NCBI RefSeq assembly: GCF_002240355.1
Contig: NZ_CP016353.1
Span: forward strand, 5,185,001-5,249,000
Source: Prauserella marina
Lineage (GTDB): Bacteria; Actinomycetota; Actinomycetes; Mycobacteriales; Pseudonocardiaceae
DNA: 64,000 bases
Direction of reading: 5' to 3'
Shown here piece after piece: positions 15,988 through 25,357 of this stretch. Each line of letters begins with the position of its first letter. The first letter of the stretch is position 1. The notes beneath the pieces were generated by a model that made no database searches, was not told the DNA's origin, and worked only from the letters and a program-made list of their open reading frames with translations. The position numbers and the translations under genes are program-made.

Positions 15988-17901
15988 TCAGGCCGTCCTT
16001 TCCGGATGGTCGGCGAGTTCGTCCTCCGTGTAGTACTTCTCCAGCTCGCCCAGTTCGAACAGCTCGAGGAGATCGTGCCGCATCGGCTGCTGTTCCTTCG
16101 CGACGACGCTGACGTCGGGAACGGGTCCTTCGCCGGAAGTACTGCACACGAGCAACGTGTTGCGCCACCGGGAATCCATCTGCGGATGGTCGTCGCGCGT
16201 GTGCCCTCCCCTGCTCTCCGTCCTGCGCAGCGCGGCACCGGCGACGCACTCGCTCACCAGCAACATGTTGCGCAGGTCGATCGCGAGGTGCCAGCCCGGG
16301 TTGTACTGCCGGTGTCCCTCGACGGTGACCCCGCCGATCCTTCCCCTGATCTCCGCGAGCTTCTCCAGCGCCTTCTCGATCTCCTCCGACTTGCGGATGA
16401 TGCCGACGAGATCGTTCATACTCTGCTGAAGCTCGGTGTGCAGGGTGTAGGGGTTCTCCTCCTTGACACCGTCCTCCGGTGGATCGAAGGGGGCGACGGC
16501 GTGTTTCGCGGACGCTGTGACGTCCTCTTCGGACACTTTCGGCCTCGCGGTGAGGGATTCCACATAGGACGCCGCGCCGAGCCCTGCCCGCCTGCCGAAC
16601 ACGAGCAGATCCGACAGCGAGTTGCCGCCGAGCCGGTTGGACCCGTGCATCCCGCCGGAGCATTCACCAGCGGCGAACAGTCCAGGAACGCTCGCGGCAG
16701 CCGTGTCGGGGTCGACCTCGATGCCACCCATGACGTAGTGGCAGGTCGGACCGACCTCCATGGGTTCCTTGGTGATGTCGACGTCGGCGAGTTCCTTGAA
16801 CTGGTGGTACATCGAGGGCAGCCTTCGCCGGATCTCATCGGCAGGCAACCGGCTGGCAATGTCGAGGAAGACTCCGCCGTGCGGGGATCCCCTTCCCTCC
16901 TTGACCTCGGCGTTGATCGCCCTCGCCACCTCGTCTCTCGGCAGCAGGTCCGGAGTTCGCCTGTTGTTGTCGGCGTCGTCGTACCAGCGGTCGGCCTCTT
17001 CCTCGCTGTCGGCGTACTGTCCTTTGAAGACGTCAGGGATGTAGCGGAACATGAATCGCTCGCCCTGCGAATTCTTCAGCACGCCACCGTCTCCGCGCAC
17101 ACCCTCGGTGACGAGGATGCCCTTCACACTCGGCGGCCACACCATTCCGGTGGGATGGAACTGGACGAACTCCATGTTGATCAGATCGGCGCCCGCCCTC
17201 AGCGCGAGCGCGTGCCCGTCGCCGGTGTACTCCCACGAGTTCGAGGTCACCTTGAACGACTTGCCGATGCCACCGGTCGCCAGCACGACGGCAGGCGACT
17301 CGAACAGCACGAACCGGCCCGACTCACGCCAGTAGCCGAACGCGCCCGCGATCCTGCCCTCGTCCTTCAGCAGTTCGGTGATCGTGCATTCGGCGAAGAC
17401 CTTGATCTTTGCTTCGTAGTCGCCGTGCTCGCGGTAGTCATCCTGTTGCAGCGAGACGATTTTCTGCTGCATCGTGCGGATCAGTTCCAGTCCGGTCCGG
17501 TCGCCGACGTGGGCGAGCCGGGGGTAGGTGTGCCCGCCGAAGTTGCGCTGGCTGATCCTGCCGTCCTTGGTGCGGTCGAAAAGGGCGCCGTAGGTTTCCA
17601 GCTCCCACACCCTGTCCGGGGCCTCCTTGGCGTGCAGCTCGGCCATCCGCCAGTTGTTGAGGAACTTCCCGCCACGCATGGTGTCGCGGAAATGCACCTG
17701 CCAATTGTCGTTCGGGTTCGCGTTGCCCATCGACGCGGCGCAACCGCCCTCCGCCATCACGGTGTGCGCCTTGCCGAACAACGACTTGCACACCACCGCG
17801 ACGCTCAGGCCACGTTGCCTCGCCTCGATCACGGCCCGCAGACCCGCGCCGCCGGCACCGATAACCACGACGTCGTAGCTGTGCCGTTCGACCTCGGTCA
17901 T
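15988..17901 (-). CDS. sdhA: Succinate dehydrogenase (Sdh1 type), flavoprotein subunit
   Basis: 637 residues from ATG 17901, which has AAGGTGG seven bases upstream; GTG 17913 in the same frame lies inside that ribosome site. The FAD-binding Rossmann motif is VVVIGAGGAGLRA (11-23). Covalent flavin attachment is expected at H46 in AHTVMAEGG. Later family blocks are LATGGIGK, QFHPTGM, TEGVRGDGG and GSNRLGGNSLSDLLVFGRRA. It oxidises succinate to fumarate on the cytoplasmic side of the membrane. It corresponds to Rv0248c. It is in one operon with sdhC (29 bases upstream) and sdhB (three bases downstream). Confidence 0.94.
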   Translation of the reverse strand: MTEVERHSYDVVVIGAGGAGLRAVIEARQRGLSVAVVCKSLFGKAHTVMAEGGCAASMGNANPNDNWQVHFRDTMRGGKFLNNWRMAELHAKEAPDRVWELETYGALFDRTKDGRISQRNFGGHTYPRLAHVGDRTGLELIRTMQQKIVSLQQDDYREHGDYEAKIKVFAECTITELLKDEGRIAGAFGYWRESGRFVLFESPAVVLATGGIGKSFKVTSNSWEYTGDGHALALRAGADLINMEFVQFHPTGMVWPPSVKGILVTEGVRGDGGVLKNSQGERFMFRYIPDVFKGQYADSEEEADRWYDDADNNRRTPDLLPRDEVARAINAEVKEGRGSPHGGVFLDIASRLPADEIRRRLPSMYHQFKELADVDITKEPMEVGPTCHYVMGGIEVDPDTAAASVPGLFAAGECSGGMHGSNRLGGNSLSDLLVFGRRAGLGAASYVESLTARPKVSEEDVTASAKHAVAPFDPPEDGVKEENPYTLHTELQQSMNDLVGIIRKSEEIEKALEKLAEIRGRIGGVTVEGHRQYNPGWHLAIDLRNMLLVSECVAGAALRRTESRGGHTRDDHPQMDSRWRNTLLVCSTSGEGPVPDVSVVAKEQQPMRHDLLELFELGELEKYYTEDELADHPERTA

Positions 17902-17930
17902 GAAAATTGCCACCTTTGAAAGGGAAATGT

Positions 17931-18731
17931 TCAGTTGACGAAACGCAGGTCGGCAATAGTGCCAGTGGACACCAGCCAGACATAGAGGTCGGTGAGCATC
18001 AATGAGGCAAGCGTGATCCAGGCGAATTGCATGTGCCTGGTGTTGAGCTTGCTGACCTGCGTCCAGATCCGATATCGGACCGGGTTCTTGGAGAAGTGCT
18101 TCAGCCTGCCTCCCGTGACGTGTCTACAGGAGTGACAGGACACCGTGTAGCACCACAGCAACACGACATTGACCAGCAGGATCACGTTGCCGAGCCCGAA
18201 TCCGCCCTGGAAGGCGACAATCGCGTCGTAGGTGTTGACGATGGTGATGATCAGCGCGGCGTAGAAGAAGTACCGGTGCGCGTTCTGCACGATGAGCGGC
18301 AACCGGGTCTCACCCGTGTACTTCCCGTGGGGCTCCGCGACCGCGCACGCGGGCGGCGACATCCACACGGACCGGTAGTAGGCCTTGCGGTAGTAGTAGC
18401 AGGTGAGCCGGAAGCCGAGCAGGAACGGCAGCGAAAGGAAGGCCAGCGGGATGAACCCGGGCAGCTCGCCGAGGGGGGTCCCGAAATGGCTCGAACCCGG
18501 TACGCAGGACGTGCTGAGACACGGCGAGTAGAACGGCGTCAGATAGTGCTCTTCGGCGGCCCAGTAGCCGGAGCGCATGAACGAGCGCACCGTCGCGTAC
18601 ACGACGAACACACCGAGCCCCACCGAGGTCAGCAGCGGCGAGAGCCACCATCTGTCGGTGCGCAGTGTTCTGGCACCGATCCGTGCCCTCGCTGGTGTGG
18701 TGGGGACCTGGGTTTGTGCGGGACTTGCCAC
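17931..18731 (-). CDS. sdhC: Succinate dehydrogenase (Sdh1 type), membrane anchor
   Basis: 266 residues from GTG 18731 (AGGAGC lies 12 bases before it; a much longer open frame to 18806 looks non-coding). There are five TM segments, near residues 33-50, 92-110, 152-170, 179-197 and 237-255. The cysteine/histidine group CHSCRH is at 199-204, right after TM4, with further C71 and C76 in PCLSTSC. Mycobacterial Sdh1 has been shown by structure to hold a membrane-embedded Rieske-type Fe-S cluster in this subunit, and this motif is the obvious candidate ligand set. Homologous to Rv0249c by order and layout. Confidence 0.85.
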   Translation of the reverse strand: MASPAQTQVPTTPARARIGARTLRTDRWWLSPLLTSVGLGVFVVYATVRSFMRSGYWAAEEHYLTPFYSPCLSTSCVPGSSHFGTPLGELPGFIPLAFLSLPFLLGFRLTCYYYRKAYYRSVWMSPPACAVAEPHGKYTGETRLPLIVQNAHRYFFYAALIITIVNTYDAIVAFQGGFGLGNVILLVNVVLLWCYTVSCHSCRHVTGGRLKHFSKNPVRYRIWTQVSKLNTRHMQFAWITLASLMLTDLYVWLVSTGTIADLRFVN

Positions 18732-18751
18732 GTTGCGAATCCGCTCCTGAT

Positions 18752-19042
18752 TCAGCTCTGGTGGCGTTGGTATCCGCCAACGCCTTCGTCGTCGGCGCCC
18801 TCCCACAGCGCCGGGTCGTAGGGCTCATCCGGAACCTTGACCACCTCTGGCCGATCGGCGGGCCGCTGCGCCGGGACCGGGTCCGTCTGATCGAGTTCGA
18901 CGGCGTCGATATCCAGCCGTTCGACGTCGTTGGCGAGCCGCCGCACGGCGGGGGCCTCGCCATAGCGCGCCCGCAGGGCTCCGACACACTGCCGCAGTTG
19001 CCCGATCGTCCTGCGGAGTTCGCTCATTTCTGTGGTGGACAT
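18752..19042 (-). CDS. Conserved hypothetical leading the sdh1 operon (Rv0250c-like)
   Basis: 96 residues from ATG 19042 with GGAGG seven bases upstream. A predicted N-terminal helix (MSELRRTIGQLRQCVGALRA) is followed by an acidic, Pro-rich second half. It has no membrane segment. The position as first gene before sdhC, 20 bases away, and its size match Rv0250c of Mycobacterium tuberculosis. Function unknown; a role in Sdh1 assembly or control is only a guess from operon position. Confidence 0.7.
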   Translation of the reverse strand: MSTTEMSELRRTIGQLRQCVGALRARYGEAPAVRRLANDVERLDIDAVELDQTDPVPAQRPADRPEVVKVPDEPYDPALWEGADDEGVGGYQRHQS

Positions 19043-19120
19043 CCGCGTACCTCCGAGTCAGTCCGGTCGGCGACTCTGCCTTGCTGAACTCATCGCCGAC
19101 TCTGCCTTGCCGATGTTCGA

Positions 19121-19136
19121 TGTGACAAGTAGCACA
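19121..19136. promoter_or_regulatory. CRP/GlxR-like site before the sdh1 operon
   Basis: TGTGACAAGTAGCACA matches the outer half-sites of the actinobacterial cAMP-receptor consensus (TGTGA, then CACA at the correct 16-base length). It lies 78 bases upstream of the first sdh1 gene start and 162 upstream of edd. Regulation by a CRP homologue is inference. Confidence 0.4.
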
Positions 19137-19297
19137 CCCGGAGTTTCGCACGTGATGGGGGTCACTAATCGTGATCTTCTTAATCGATTTTGATTCGTAG
19201 TTCGGGCACCTGTATCGTTCCAGTTGTCACTTTCCGGCCGCGACGCCAACGCTGTCGCCGCGCCCGCCGCCCCCATTTCGAAGCGCCGGAGCCGCCC

Positions 19298-21205
19298 GTG
19301 AACCCGACAGCAGCACAGGTCCACCCCGTCGTCGCCGAGGTCACCGACCGGATCATCACCAGAAGCGCCGAGACAAGGGCCGCGTACCTCGCTCGGGTCG
19401 CGAGTACCCCGCCTGCGCCGTCAACGCCGTCAGCACCATCGGCACCCACGGCGCGCGCCGGCCTCGGCTGCGGCAACCTCGCACACGGGTTCGCCGCCTG
19501 CTCCGGCCCCGACCGGCTCGCGGTCAGGGGCGCGAGCAAACCCGGCATCGCGATCGTCTCCGCCTACAACGACTTGCTTTCCGCCCACCAGCCGTTCGCG
19601 AGCTACCCGGACCTGCTGAAGTCCGCGGCACGGGAAGCCGGAGGGGTCGCGCAGTTCGCGGGTGGCGTTCCCGCGATGTGCGACGGCATCACCCAGGGCA
19701 GGGCCGGGATGGAACTGTCTCTGTTCAGCAGGGACGTCATCGCCATGGCCACCGGCATCGCGCTCGCCCACGACATGTTCGACGGGACATTGCTGCTCGG
19801 TGTGTGCGACAAGATCGTTCCCGGGCTGCTGATCGGCGCGTTGTCCTTCGGCAACCTGCCCGCGATCCTGGTCCCCGCGGGGCCGATGACGTCGGGGCTT
19901 CCCAACAAGGAGAAGGTCCGAGTGCGGCAGGCTCACGCGGAAGGCAAGGCGAGCAGAAAGGACCTGCTCGACGCCGAGTCCGCCTCCTACCACTCACCGG
20001 GGACCTGCACCTTCTACGGGACCGCGAACTCGAATCAGCTCGTCGTGGAGGTCATGGGACTGCACCTGCCCGGCGCGAGTTTCGTGCACCCCGGCACCCC
20101 GCTTCGCAAGGCGCTGACCGAGGAGGCCGCCCGCAGGATCGTCGCCATTTCCCGAGGGGAGCAGTACACGCCGGTCTCGGCCGTCATCGACGAGCGGGCC
20201 GTCGTCAATGGGCTCGTCGCGCTGCTCGCCACCGGCGGTTCGACCAACCACACCCTGCACCTCGTCGCGATCGCCGCGGCGGCGGGCATCACCCTCACCT
20301 GGGACGACTTCGCCGATCTGTCCACGGTGGTGCCGTTGATCGCCAGCGTCTACCCCAACGGCAGCGCCGACATCAACCACTTCCACGCGGCGGGCGGCGT
20401 CCAGTTCCTCGTCGGCACCCTGCTCGACGCCGGGCTGTTGGACGAGGACGTGCACACGGTCGCCGGAAAAGGGCTCCACCGCTACCGGCAGGAACCGGTG
20501 CTCGGTGAAACCGGCCTCGAATGGCGGGAGGTTCCCACCCGTAGCCTCGACGAGTCGGTCCTTCGCCCCTGTTCGCGACCGTTCTCCCCTGACGGCGGGC
20601 TCCGCATGGTGCGGGGCAACCTCGGCCGCGCGGTGATCAAGGTTTCGGCAATCGACCCCCACCATCGCGCCATCCGCGCCCCGGCCAGGGTTTTCGGCAG
20701 CCAGGCCGAGTTCGACGCCGCCTTCACCGCAGGCGAACTCGACAGGGACGTCGTCGTGGTCATCCGCAATCAGGGACCGCGAGCCAACGGCATGCCGGAG
20801 TTGCACGGGCTCACTCCCGCGCTCGGTGTTCTGCTCGACAGAGGACACCGGGTCGCGCTTGTGACCGACGGCCGTATGTCCGGTGCTTCCGGCAAGATTC
20901 CCGCCGTCATCCACGTGACCCCGGAGGCCGCGGCGGGAGGTCCGCTCGCCAAGGTCATCGACGGCGACCTCGTTCGCCTCGACGCCGACGCGGGGGAACT
21001 CGACGTGCTGGTGTCCGCCGCCGAGTTCGCCGCGAGAGAACCAGGCGAAGGCCCGCCCGACGACGCGACGTGGGTGGGCACCGGAAGGGAGCTGTTCACT
21101 ACTCTGCGCAGGGCTGTCGGCCCCGCGGAGACCGGAGCGGGCGTCTTCGGTCCCGTGACACCGGGTCACTTCGGGGCGGCCACCACGGCGACGGGAGCAC
21201 GATGA
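19298..21205 (+). CDS. edd: 6-phosphogluconate dehydratase
   Basis: 635 residues. First Entner-Doudoroff-specific enzyme: 6-phosphogluconate to 2-keto-3-deoxy-6-phosphogluconate. IlvD/Edd fold with Fe-S cysteines in CDGITQG and GVCDKI, GPMTSG, the block [12 protein letters not shown], and C-terminal [13 protein letters not shown]. The length is that of Edd rather than the shorter dihydroxy-acid dehydratase, and pairing with eda confirms the call. GTG 19298 was chosen because the family alignment starts about here; upstream frame to 19190 is Arg-rich and non-coding in style, and no strong ribosome site is visible. The stop overlaps the eda start. Confidence 0.93.
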   Translation: MNPTAAQVHPVVAEVTDRIITRSAETRAAYLARVASTPPAPSTPSAPSAPTARAGLGCGNLAHGFAACSGPDRLAVRGASKPGIAIVSAYNDLLSAHQPFASYPDLLKSAAREAGGVAQFAGGVPAMCDGITQGRAGMELSLFSRDVIAMATGIALAHDMFDGTLLLGVCDKIVPGLLIGALSFGNLPAILVPAGPMTSGLPNKEKVRVRQAHAEGKASRKDLLDAESASYHSPGTCTFYGTANSNQLVVEVMGLHLPGASFVHPGTPLRKALTEEAARRIVAISRGEQYTPVSAVIDERAVVNGLVALLATGGSTNHTLHLVAIAAAAGITLTWDDFADLSTVVPLIASVYPNGSADINHFHAAGGVQFLVGTLLDAGLLDEDVHTVAGKGLHRYRQEPVLGETGLEWREVPTRSLDESVLRPCSRPFSPDGGLRMVRGNLGRAVIKVSAIDPHHRAIRAPARVFGSQAEFDAAFTAGELDRDVVVVIRNQGPRANGMPELHGLTPALGVLLDRGHRVALVTDGRMSGASGKIPAVIHVTPEAAAGGPLAKVIDGDLVRLDADAGELDVLVSAAEFAAREPGEGPPDDATWVGTGRELFTTLRRAVGPAETGAGVFGPVTPGHFGAATTATGAR

Positions 21206-21828
21206 TGACGAGCGCCGAACTGCTCACCCTTTCGCCGGTGATGCCGGTCGTGGTCGCCGACGAGATCGAACCGGCGGCCGAGGTCGCGAAAGCACTGCTG
21301 GCGGGTGGAATCACCGTCATCGAGCTGACCCTGCGCACTCCGGTCGCGCTGGCCGCCATCGAGCACATCGCGAGTGAGGTGCCCGGCATCGTCGTCGGCG
21401 CGGGCACCGTCACCACTCCCACGCAGGCACGGCAGGCCGCCGACGCGGGCGCCGCGTTCCTCGTCACGCCAGGCTGCACCGACGCGTTGCTCGCCGGCGC
21501 CGAGGACACCGGACTGCCCTTCCTGCCAGGAGTCGCGACGGTGTCGGAGGCCATGCGGCTCGCCGAAAACGGGCTCGACTCGCTGAAGTTCTTCCCTGCC
21601 GAAGCGAACGGCGGGGTGGCCGCTCTGCGCGCGATCGAGGGCCCCTTGCCAGACCTGCGCTTCTGCCCGACGGGCGGCATCACAGAGCACAGCGCGCCCG
21701 GGTACCTCGCGCTGCCGAACGTCGGTTGTGTCGGCGGCTCCTGGCTGACCCCCCGCGACGCGATCGCCGCACGCGACTGGGCACGGATCGAGCGACTGGC
21801 GGCACGGGCGCGCTCGCTCGCGGGCTGA
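21202..21828 (+). CDS. eda: KDPG aldolase (2-dehydro-3-deoxy-phosphogluconate aldolase)
   Basis: 208 residues from ATG 21202 (overlaps edd stop as ATGA); a second ATG at 21205 has better spacing to GGGAG and is also possible. TIM-barrel class I aldolase: VIELTLRTP carries the catalytic Glu, VGAGTV the phosphate site, and SLKFFPAEA the Schiff-base Lys. Splits KDPG into pyruvate and glyceraldehyde 3-phosphate. With edd it gives a complete lower Entner-Doudoroff branch. It converges with the acyltransferase gene six bases away. Confidence 0.93.
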   Translation: MMTSAELLTLSPVMPVVVADEIEPAAEVAKALLAGGITVIELTLRTPVALAAIEHIASEVPGIVVGAGTVTTPTQARQAADAGAAFLVTPGCTDALLAGAEDTGLPFLPGVATVSEAMRLAENGLDSLKFFPAEANGGVAALRAIEGPLPDLRFCPTGGITEHSAPGYLALPNVGCVGGSWLTPRDAIAARDWARIERLAARARSLAG

Positions 21829-21853
21829 GCCTCGCTACCCGGCGCCGCGAGGC
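21829..21853. terminator. Short hairpin between eda and the acyltransferase
   Basis: GCCTCGC (21829-21835) pairs with GCGAGGC (21847-21853) around 11 bases. It begins right after the eda stop and extends into the 3' end of the converging gene. The terminator role is likely but the stem is short. Confidence 0.4.
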
Positions 21854-23037
21854 CGAGGAGCGCTCCCGGCCGGCTCGTGTCCCGGTGGGAAGCCGGTACG
21901 ACCGGGCGCCCGACGATGCCGGGGCCGTCTTGCCCTGCTCCACCTGCGCATGACCGGCCGTTCCACACCGAGGTAGAGCAAGAAGGCCAGCGCGAGGCTG
22001 ACCGCGAACCCCGCGATCGACAATGCGACCTCTCCGCCGACGGACAACCGTGGCAATCCCAGCAACTCCCTGCCGTCGAGCAGGACGACGTAATGGACGA
22101 GATAGAAGGCGAATGACACCTCGCCCAGCCACAGCATCGTCCTGCCTCGCAGCAGCGTTCGCCTTCCTCTGACGTCGGCGACGGCTCCGGCGGCGATGAC
22201 CAGTGCGATCGGAACGATCGTCGTGGCGTTGATGCCGAAGTTGTACGGAACCAGCAGAGCCAGCGCATAGCCGCCGACGAGTGCCAGCGCGGCGACCGGC
22301 AGCGGAAGACCGAACCACCGGCCCGCCAGCACGATCCGTGCCATGAGGATGCCGAGCACGAACTGCAACAAGGCCACCGGAGGGAAAATGAAGACGAACC
22401 ACACCTGCGACGTGCTTGAACCGGCCTGTAGAGGATCGCCGTCCGTCGCCGGGATCGCGATCTCGGCGACGAACGGAACACACAACACCGCCACCACGAC
22501 GCCGGATGCCCACCACCACAGGTGCTTTTCGCCGATGCGGGTGATCCACCGGTAGAGCAACGGGAAAAACAGATAGAACACCAGCTCGCAGGAAAGCGAC
22601 CAGCTCACCACGTTCACACTGTTGAAAATGGACTGATCAGGAATCCAGGCGTGGAAGAGCAGCAGGTTCGGCAGCACTCCGGTCACCGGTTTCGCCAGTA
22701 CCAGCAACAGGATCAGCGCCACGGCGAACGTCACGAGGTGATTGGGGTAGATCTTGCAGAGCCTGCGCCGCAGGAACGAACCGGCGCCGTCGCCGGGACG
22801 CGCGGACCAGGTCAGGACAAATCCGCTGAGTACGAAGAAGAACGAGACACCGAGGAAAGCCAGCCTGCCCGTCACCGACTGAACACCGGCCGCCGTTTCG
22901 GCGTCCGGGTAAGCGAAGACGGTCGCGACGTGGAAGACGAACACCAGCAACGCCGCCAGAAACCGCATACCGGTAAGGGAAGGCAGCCTGGACCGCGTCG
23001 ACTCCCTACCTGCTGGCACGTCGACACGGTAGTGCAC
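21835..23037 (-). CDS. Acyltransferase 3 family membrane protein
   Basis: 400 residues, about ten TM helices. The family N-terminus SLTGMRFLAALLVFVFHVAT contains the catalytic-type His at the end of TM1. FFVLSGFVLTWS and the arginines after it (RRRLCKIYPNHLV) are the usual second block, followed by WSLSCELVFYLFFPLL. Members O-acylate sugars, lipids or antibiotics at the membrane. The acceptor is unknown and no sugar or antibiotic genes sit nearby. The C-terminal 35 residues are basic and disordered-looking. The GTG start is the first in frame and weakly supported. Confidence 0.8.
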   Translation of the reverse strand: MHYRVDVPAGRESTRSRLPSLTGMRFLAALLVFVFHVATVFAYPDAETAAGVQSVTGRLAFLGVSFFFVLSGFVLTWSARPGDGAGSFLRRRLCKIYPNHLVTFAVALILLLVLAKPVTGVLPNLLLFHAWIPDQSIFNSVNVVSWSLSCELVFYLFFPLLYRWITRIGEKHLWWWASGVVVAVLCVPFVAEIAIPATDGDPLQAGSSTSQVWFVFIFPPVALLQFVLGILMARIVLAGRWFGLPLPVAALALVGGYALALLVPYNFGINATTIVPIALVIAAGAVADVRGRRTLLRGRTMLWLGEVSFAFYLVHYVVLLDGRELLGLPRLSVGGEVALSIAGFAVSLALAFLLYLGVERPVMRRWSRARRPRHRRAPGRTGFPPGHEPAGSAPRPRGAG

Positions 23038-23170
23038 ATGTCACCGTGACGACCGCCGATTGGTGACATCCACATCGCGCGACCGGTGGCCATTTCTCCA
23101 CGTGCCGTGTCCGGCACTCACCGTGAACGTGATAGATGTCAGGTGAACCGAACGGCAAGGGGGACATCCG

Positions 23171-23527
23171 GTGGTGGCTCAAGTACTCGTGGTCGGCATC
23201 GATCCGGCCACCCTCCAAGTGGCGGACCCGGAAACGGTCACGACGGCAATGCGACGTGGCAGGTCCCGTTTCGACGATCACGGCATCGAGGCCGACTGGT
23301 GCCTTGTGACGGTCGATGAGGCTCCCGAGGCGGCGATCATCGAGGCACTGGTGCGGAAAGACTACGACTGCGTCGTGATCGGCGGCGGTATCCGCAAGCC
23401 CGAGCCGTTGCTCGAATTGTTCGAGAAGGTGGTCAATCTGGTTCGTCTGCACGCGCCAGGCGCGGCCATCGCCTTCAACAGCAACCCGGTGGACGGCGCC
23501 GACGCCGCGTTGCGGTGGCTGCGCTGA
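23171..23527 (+). CDS. Conserved hypothetical protein, 118 residues
   Basis: GTG 23171 follows AAGGGGG (23157-23163); GTG 23174 is an alternative. The protein starts MVAQVLVVGIDPATLQVADP and contains YDCVVIGGGIRKPEPLLELF and AIAFNSNPVDGADAALRWLR. The layout is a small Rossmann-like alpha/beta domain without an obvious cofactor loop. I recognise it only as a type often seen in actinobacteria. It stands alone, divergent from the acyltransferase. Codon use is normal. Confidence 0.6.
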   Translation: MVAQVLVVGIDPATLQVADPETVTTAMRRGRSRFDDHGIEADWCLVTVDEAPEAAIIEALVRKDYDCVVIGGGIRKPEPLLELFEKVVNLVRLHAPGAAIAFNSNPVDGADAALRWLR

Positions 23528-23687
23528 CCCGGCGCTTTCGCCTCCCCACTACCACCGCCTCGCGACGGCAAGGTGGCACGAGCGAGTTCTCCGGACACCG
23601 CTGAGGATCCGCCGCGATCGGCTCCGGTGAACCGGGAAGCGAACGCCCTGGACGAGGCGGCGGATACCGTCGAAGGGGACACGCCGC

Positions 23688-24161
23688 TCAGCGCCTGACG
23701 AGCCGGACCACCGGGTACTGACGCTCGGACTTGCGCTGGTATTTCTCGTACCGTGGCTGCGACGTGGTGATGTGCTTCCACGCCTGTTCCCGGTCGCCGC
23801 CGTCGAGCCGGTGGGGCGCCACCGGGATGGTGCCACGGCCCGGCAGTTCTATCACCGCCTTGTCGGGGTGCGCCATGAGATTGACGTACCAGTCGGGATT
23901 CCGGCTTCCACCACCCGACGCGATGATCAGCCAGGTGTCCTCGTCCTCGGCAAACCACGTGATGGGTGATTCACGCGGTTCACCGCTGCGGCGTCCCAAG
24001 GTGTGCAGGATCAACAGATCCATGCCCATGACTTTGCCGCCCTTACGGCGAATGCGGGTGTTCGTGCGGGCATTCATGCGCCGCTGAAACCACAGCGACA
24101 ATTTTCCGGGCGCACCACTCTGACGTCCGCCACTGTTGTCCGCCTTTTGCCCTGTCGCCAT
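23688..24161 (-). CDS. F420-dependent nitroreductase family (DDN-like) protein
   Basis: 157 residues from ATG 24161, preceded by GGGAGG at eight bases; the longer frame to 24350 lacks a ribosome site. The family pattern is LLILHTLGRRSGEPRESPIT, then DTWLIIASGGGSRNPDWYVN and AHPDKAVIELPGR. This is the split-barrel deazaflavin-dependent nitroreductase family that reduces quinones or nitro compounds with F420H2. The native substrate is not known. The basic N-terminus (RRMNARTNTRIRRKGGKVMG) is typical of DDN proteins and may touch membrane lipids. Confidence 0.85.
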   Translation of the reverse strand: MATGQKADNSGGRQSGAPGKLSLWFQRRMNARTNTRIRRKGGKVMGMDLLILHTLGRRSGEPRESPITWFAEDEDTWLIIASGGGSRNPDWYVNLMAHPDKAVIELPGRGTIPVAPHRLDGGDREQAWKHITTSQPRYEKYQRKSERQYPVVRLVRR

Positions 24162-24776
24162 TGTCCTGGCCTCCCGTCGGTTCTTCCGATTCAGGTGCTC
24201 CCACCAACCGGCTTGCCGGCTCGGCGGTGGGCTTCCGGGATTCACGCTAGCCACGGCGCGCCCGCCGACGCTTCTCGATTCCTGATCGGTCTGCGTCCCG
24301 GCCCACGAGGACCACCCGATCGCGGGCCACACCAGGAACATCGAGGACATTGAGGACAGTCCAGGTCGAACTCGTCGCGGGACGAGGGAAACGCTGGTTG
24401 AGGCTCATCCGACGTGCGAGTGGCAACCAGGAGGACAACGATGACGACATTCACGGTCGAGCGGCTGGCCGAACGCCCGTAGGTCGGCGTTTCGATGACA
24501 CGCGCTCGGACGACCACCGGCGGTTACGAACCGGTCGACATCACCGTTGCGGTTCCGGCGAGTGCCAGGTCCTCGAACCGGCGATCAACGAGCGGGCCGA
24601 CGGCATCCGCGCGATGCCGCGCCCGTTACGCCCCGCCGCGCATCGAGATCGCCGCGCGAGAGTTATGCCGACGGCGACCCCGGTCCGTCGCCGAGGCGCG
24701 CGACGCTGTATCAAGATCACGACCGATCGGCACTACGGATCAGGCCGGGTTCTCAAGCGGCGAAACGACTTTCCGT
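24162..24776. other. Gene-poor stretch with a 13-codon mini-ORF
   Basis: In 615 bases I find no convincing gene on either strand. The only translation signal is CAGGAGG (24429-24435) in front of ATG 24441, which opens a 13-codon ORF (MTTFTVERLAERP) stopped by TAG at 24480-24482. Codon choice in the first codons looks real, and the next 200 bases keep coding-like composition in shifting frames. A decayed gene or a leader peptide are both possible. Confidence 0.35.
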
Positions 24777-25349
24777 TCAGTCGAGCGCCACGTCGTCGAG
24801 CATCGTGGACTCGGCACCGGCCTCACGCAGTTCTTCCTTGATCACCGTGTAGGCAAGCCCCTGCGAATAGCCTTTGCGGGCAAGCATGCCAAGCAGTCGC
24901 CGAGTGGCGGTCTGTTCGTCGACGCTGGTCATGGTCCGTAGCTTTTTCCGGACCAACTCGCGCGCGCGTTCTTCCTCGGCGTCCCGGTCGACCTCGCCCG
25001 CCGCTTCCACGGCCAGCGTGCTGTCGACACCCTTGCGCTTGAGTTCGGCGACCAGCGCCCGCTTGGCGAGCCCCTGATGGTTGTGCCGCGCACGCACCCA
25101 TTGTTCGGCGAACGCGGCATCGTCCACGAGCCCGGCCTGATCGAGCTTGCCCAGCAGTTCCTCGCCGATCTCCTCGGCAAAACCCTTGCGCCGCAACGCT
25201 TTTCGCAACTCGTCCTTGGTTCTGGATCGAGTCGCGAGGAGATCGAAACAGATCTCCTTCGCCTTCTTTCGCGCTTCTTCCGGCGTCAGGTCAGCCACTC
25301 GCCGCGACCGCGCGCGCGGCGACCGGCCACCGTCCTCGGATTCCGACAT
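24777..25349 (-). CDS. recX: RecA regulatory protein RecX
   Basis: 190 residues. It contains three-helix repeats typical of RecX: ICFDLLATRSRTKDELRKAL, LVDDAAFAEQWVRARH, and RRLLGMLARKGYSQGLAYTVI. RecX binds the RecA filament and limits its activity. It starts eight bases after the recA stop, so the pair is one operon under the recA promoter. The acidic N-terminus is slightly longer than in Escherichia coli. The gene is followed by a 615-base stretch without genes. Confidence 0.93.
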   Translation of the reverse strand: MSESEDGGRSPRARSRRVADLTPEEARKKAKEICFDLLATRSRTKDELRKALRRKGFAEEIGEELLGKLDQAGLVDDAAFAEQWVRARHNHQGLAKRALVAELKRKGVDSTLAVEAAGEVDRDAEEERARELVRKKLRTMTSVDEQTATRRLLGMLARKGYSQGLAYTVIKEELREAGAESTMLDDVALD

Positions 25350-25357
25350 CGGCGACC

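Noticed and set aside
15037-17919. 960-codon plus-strand open frame opposite sdhB/sdhA
   Set aside because: It is a high-GC shadow of clear sdhA and sdhB coding sequence; the translation has no family motifs and no ribosome site.
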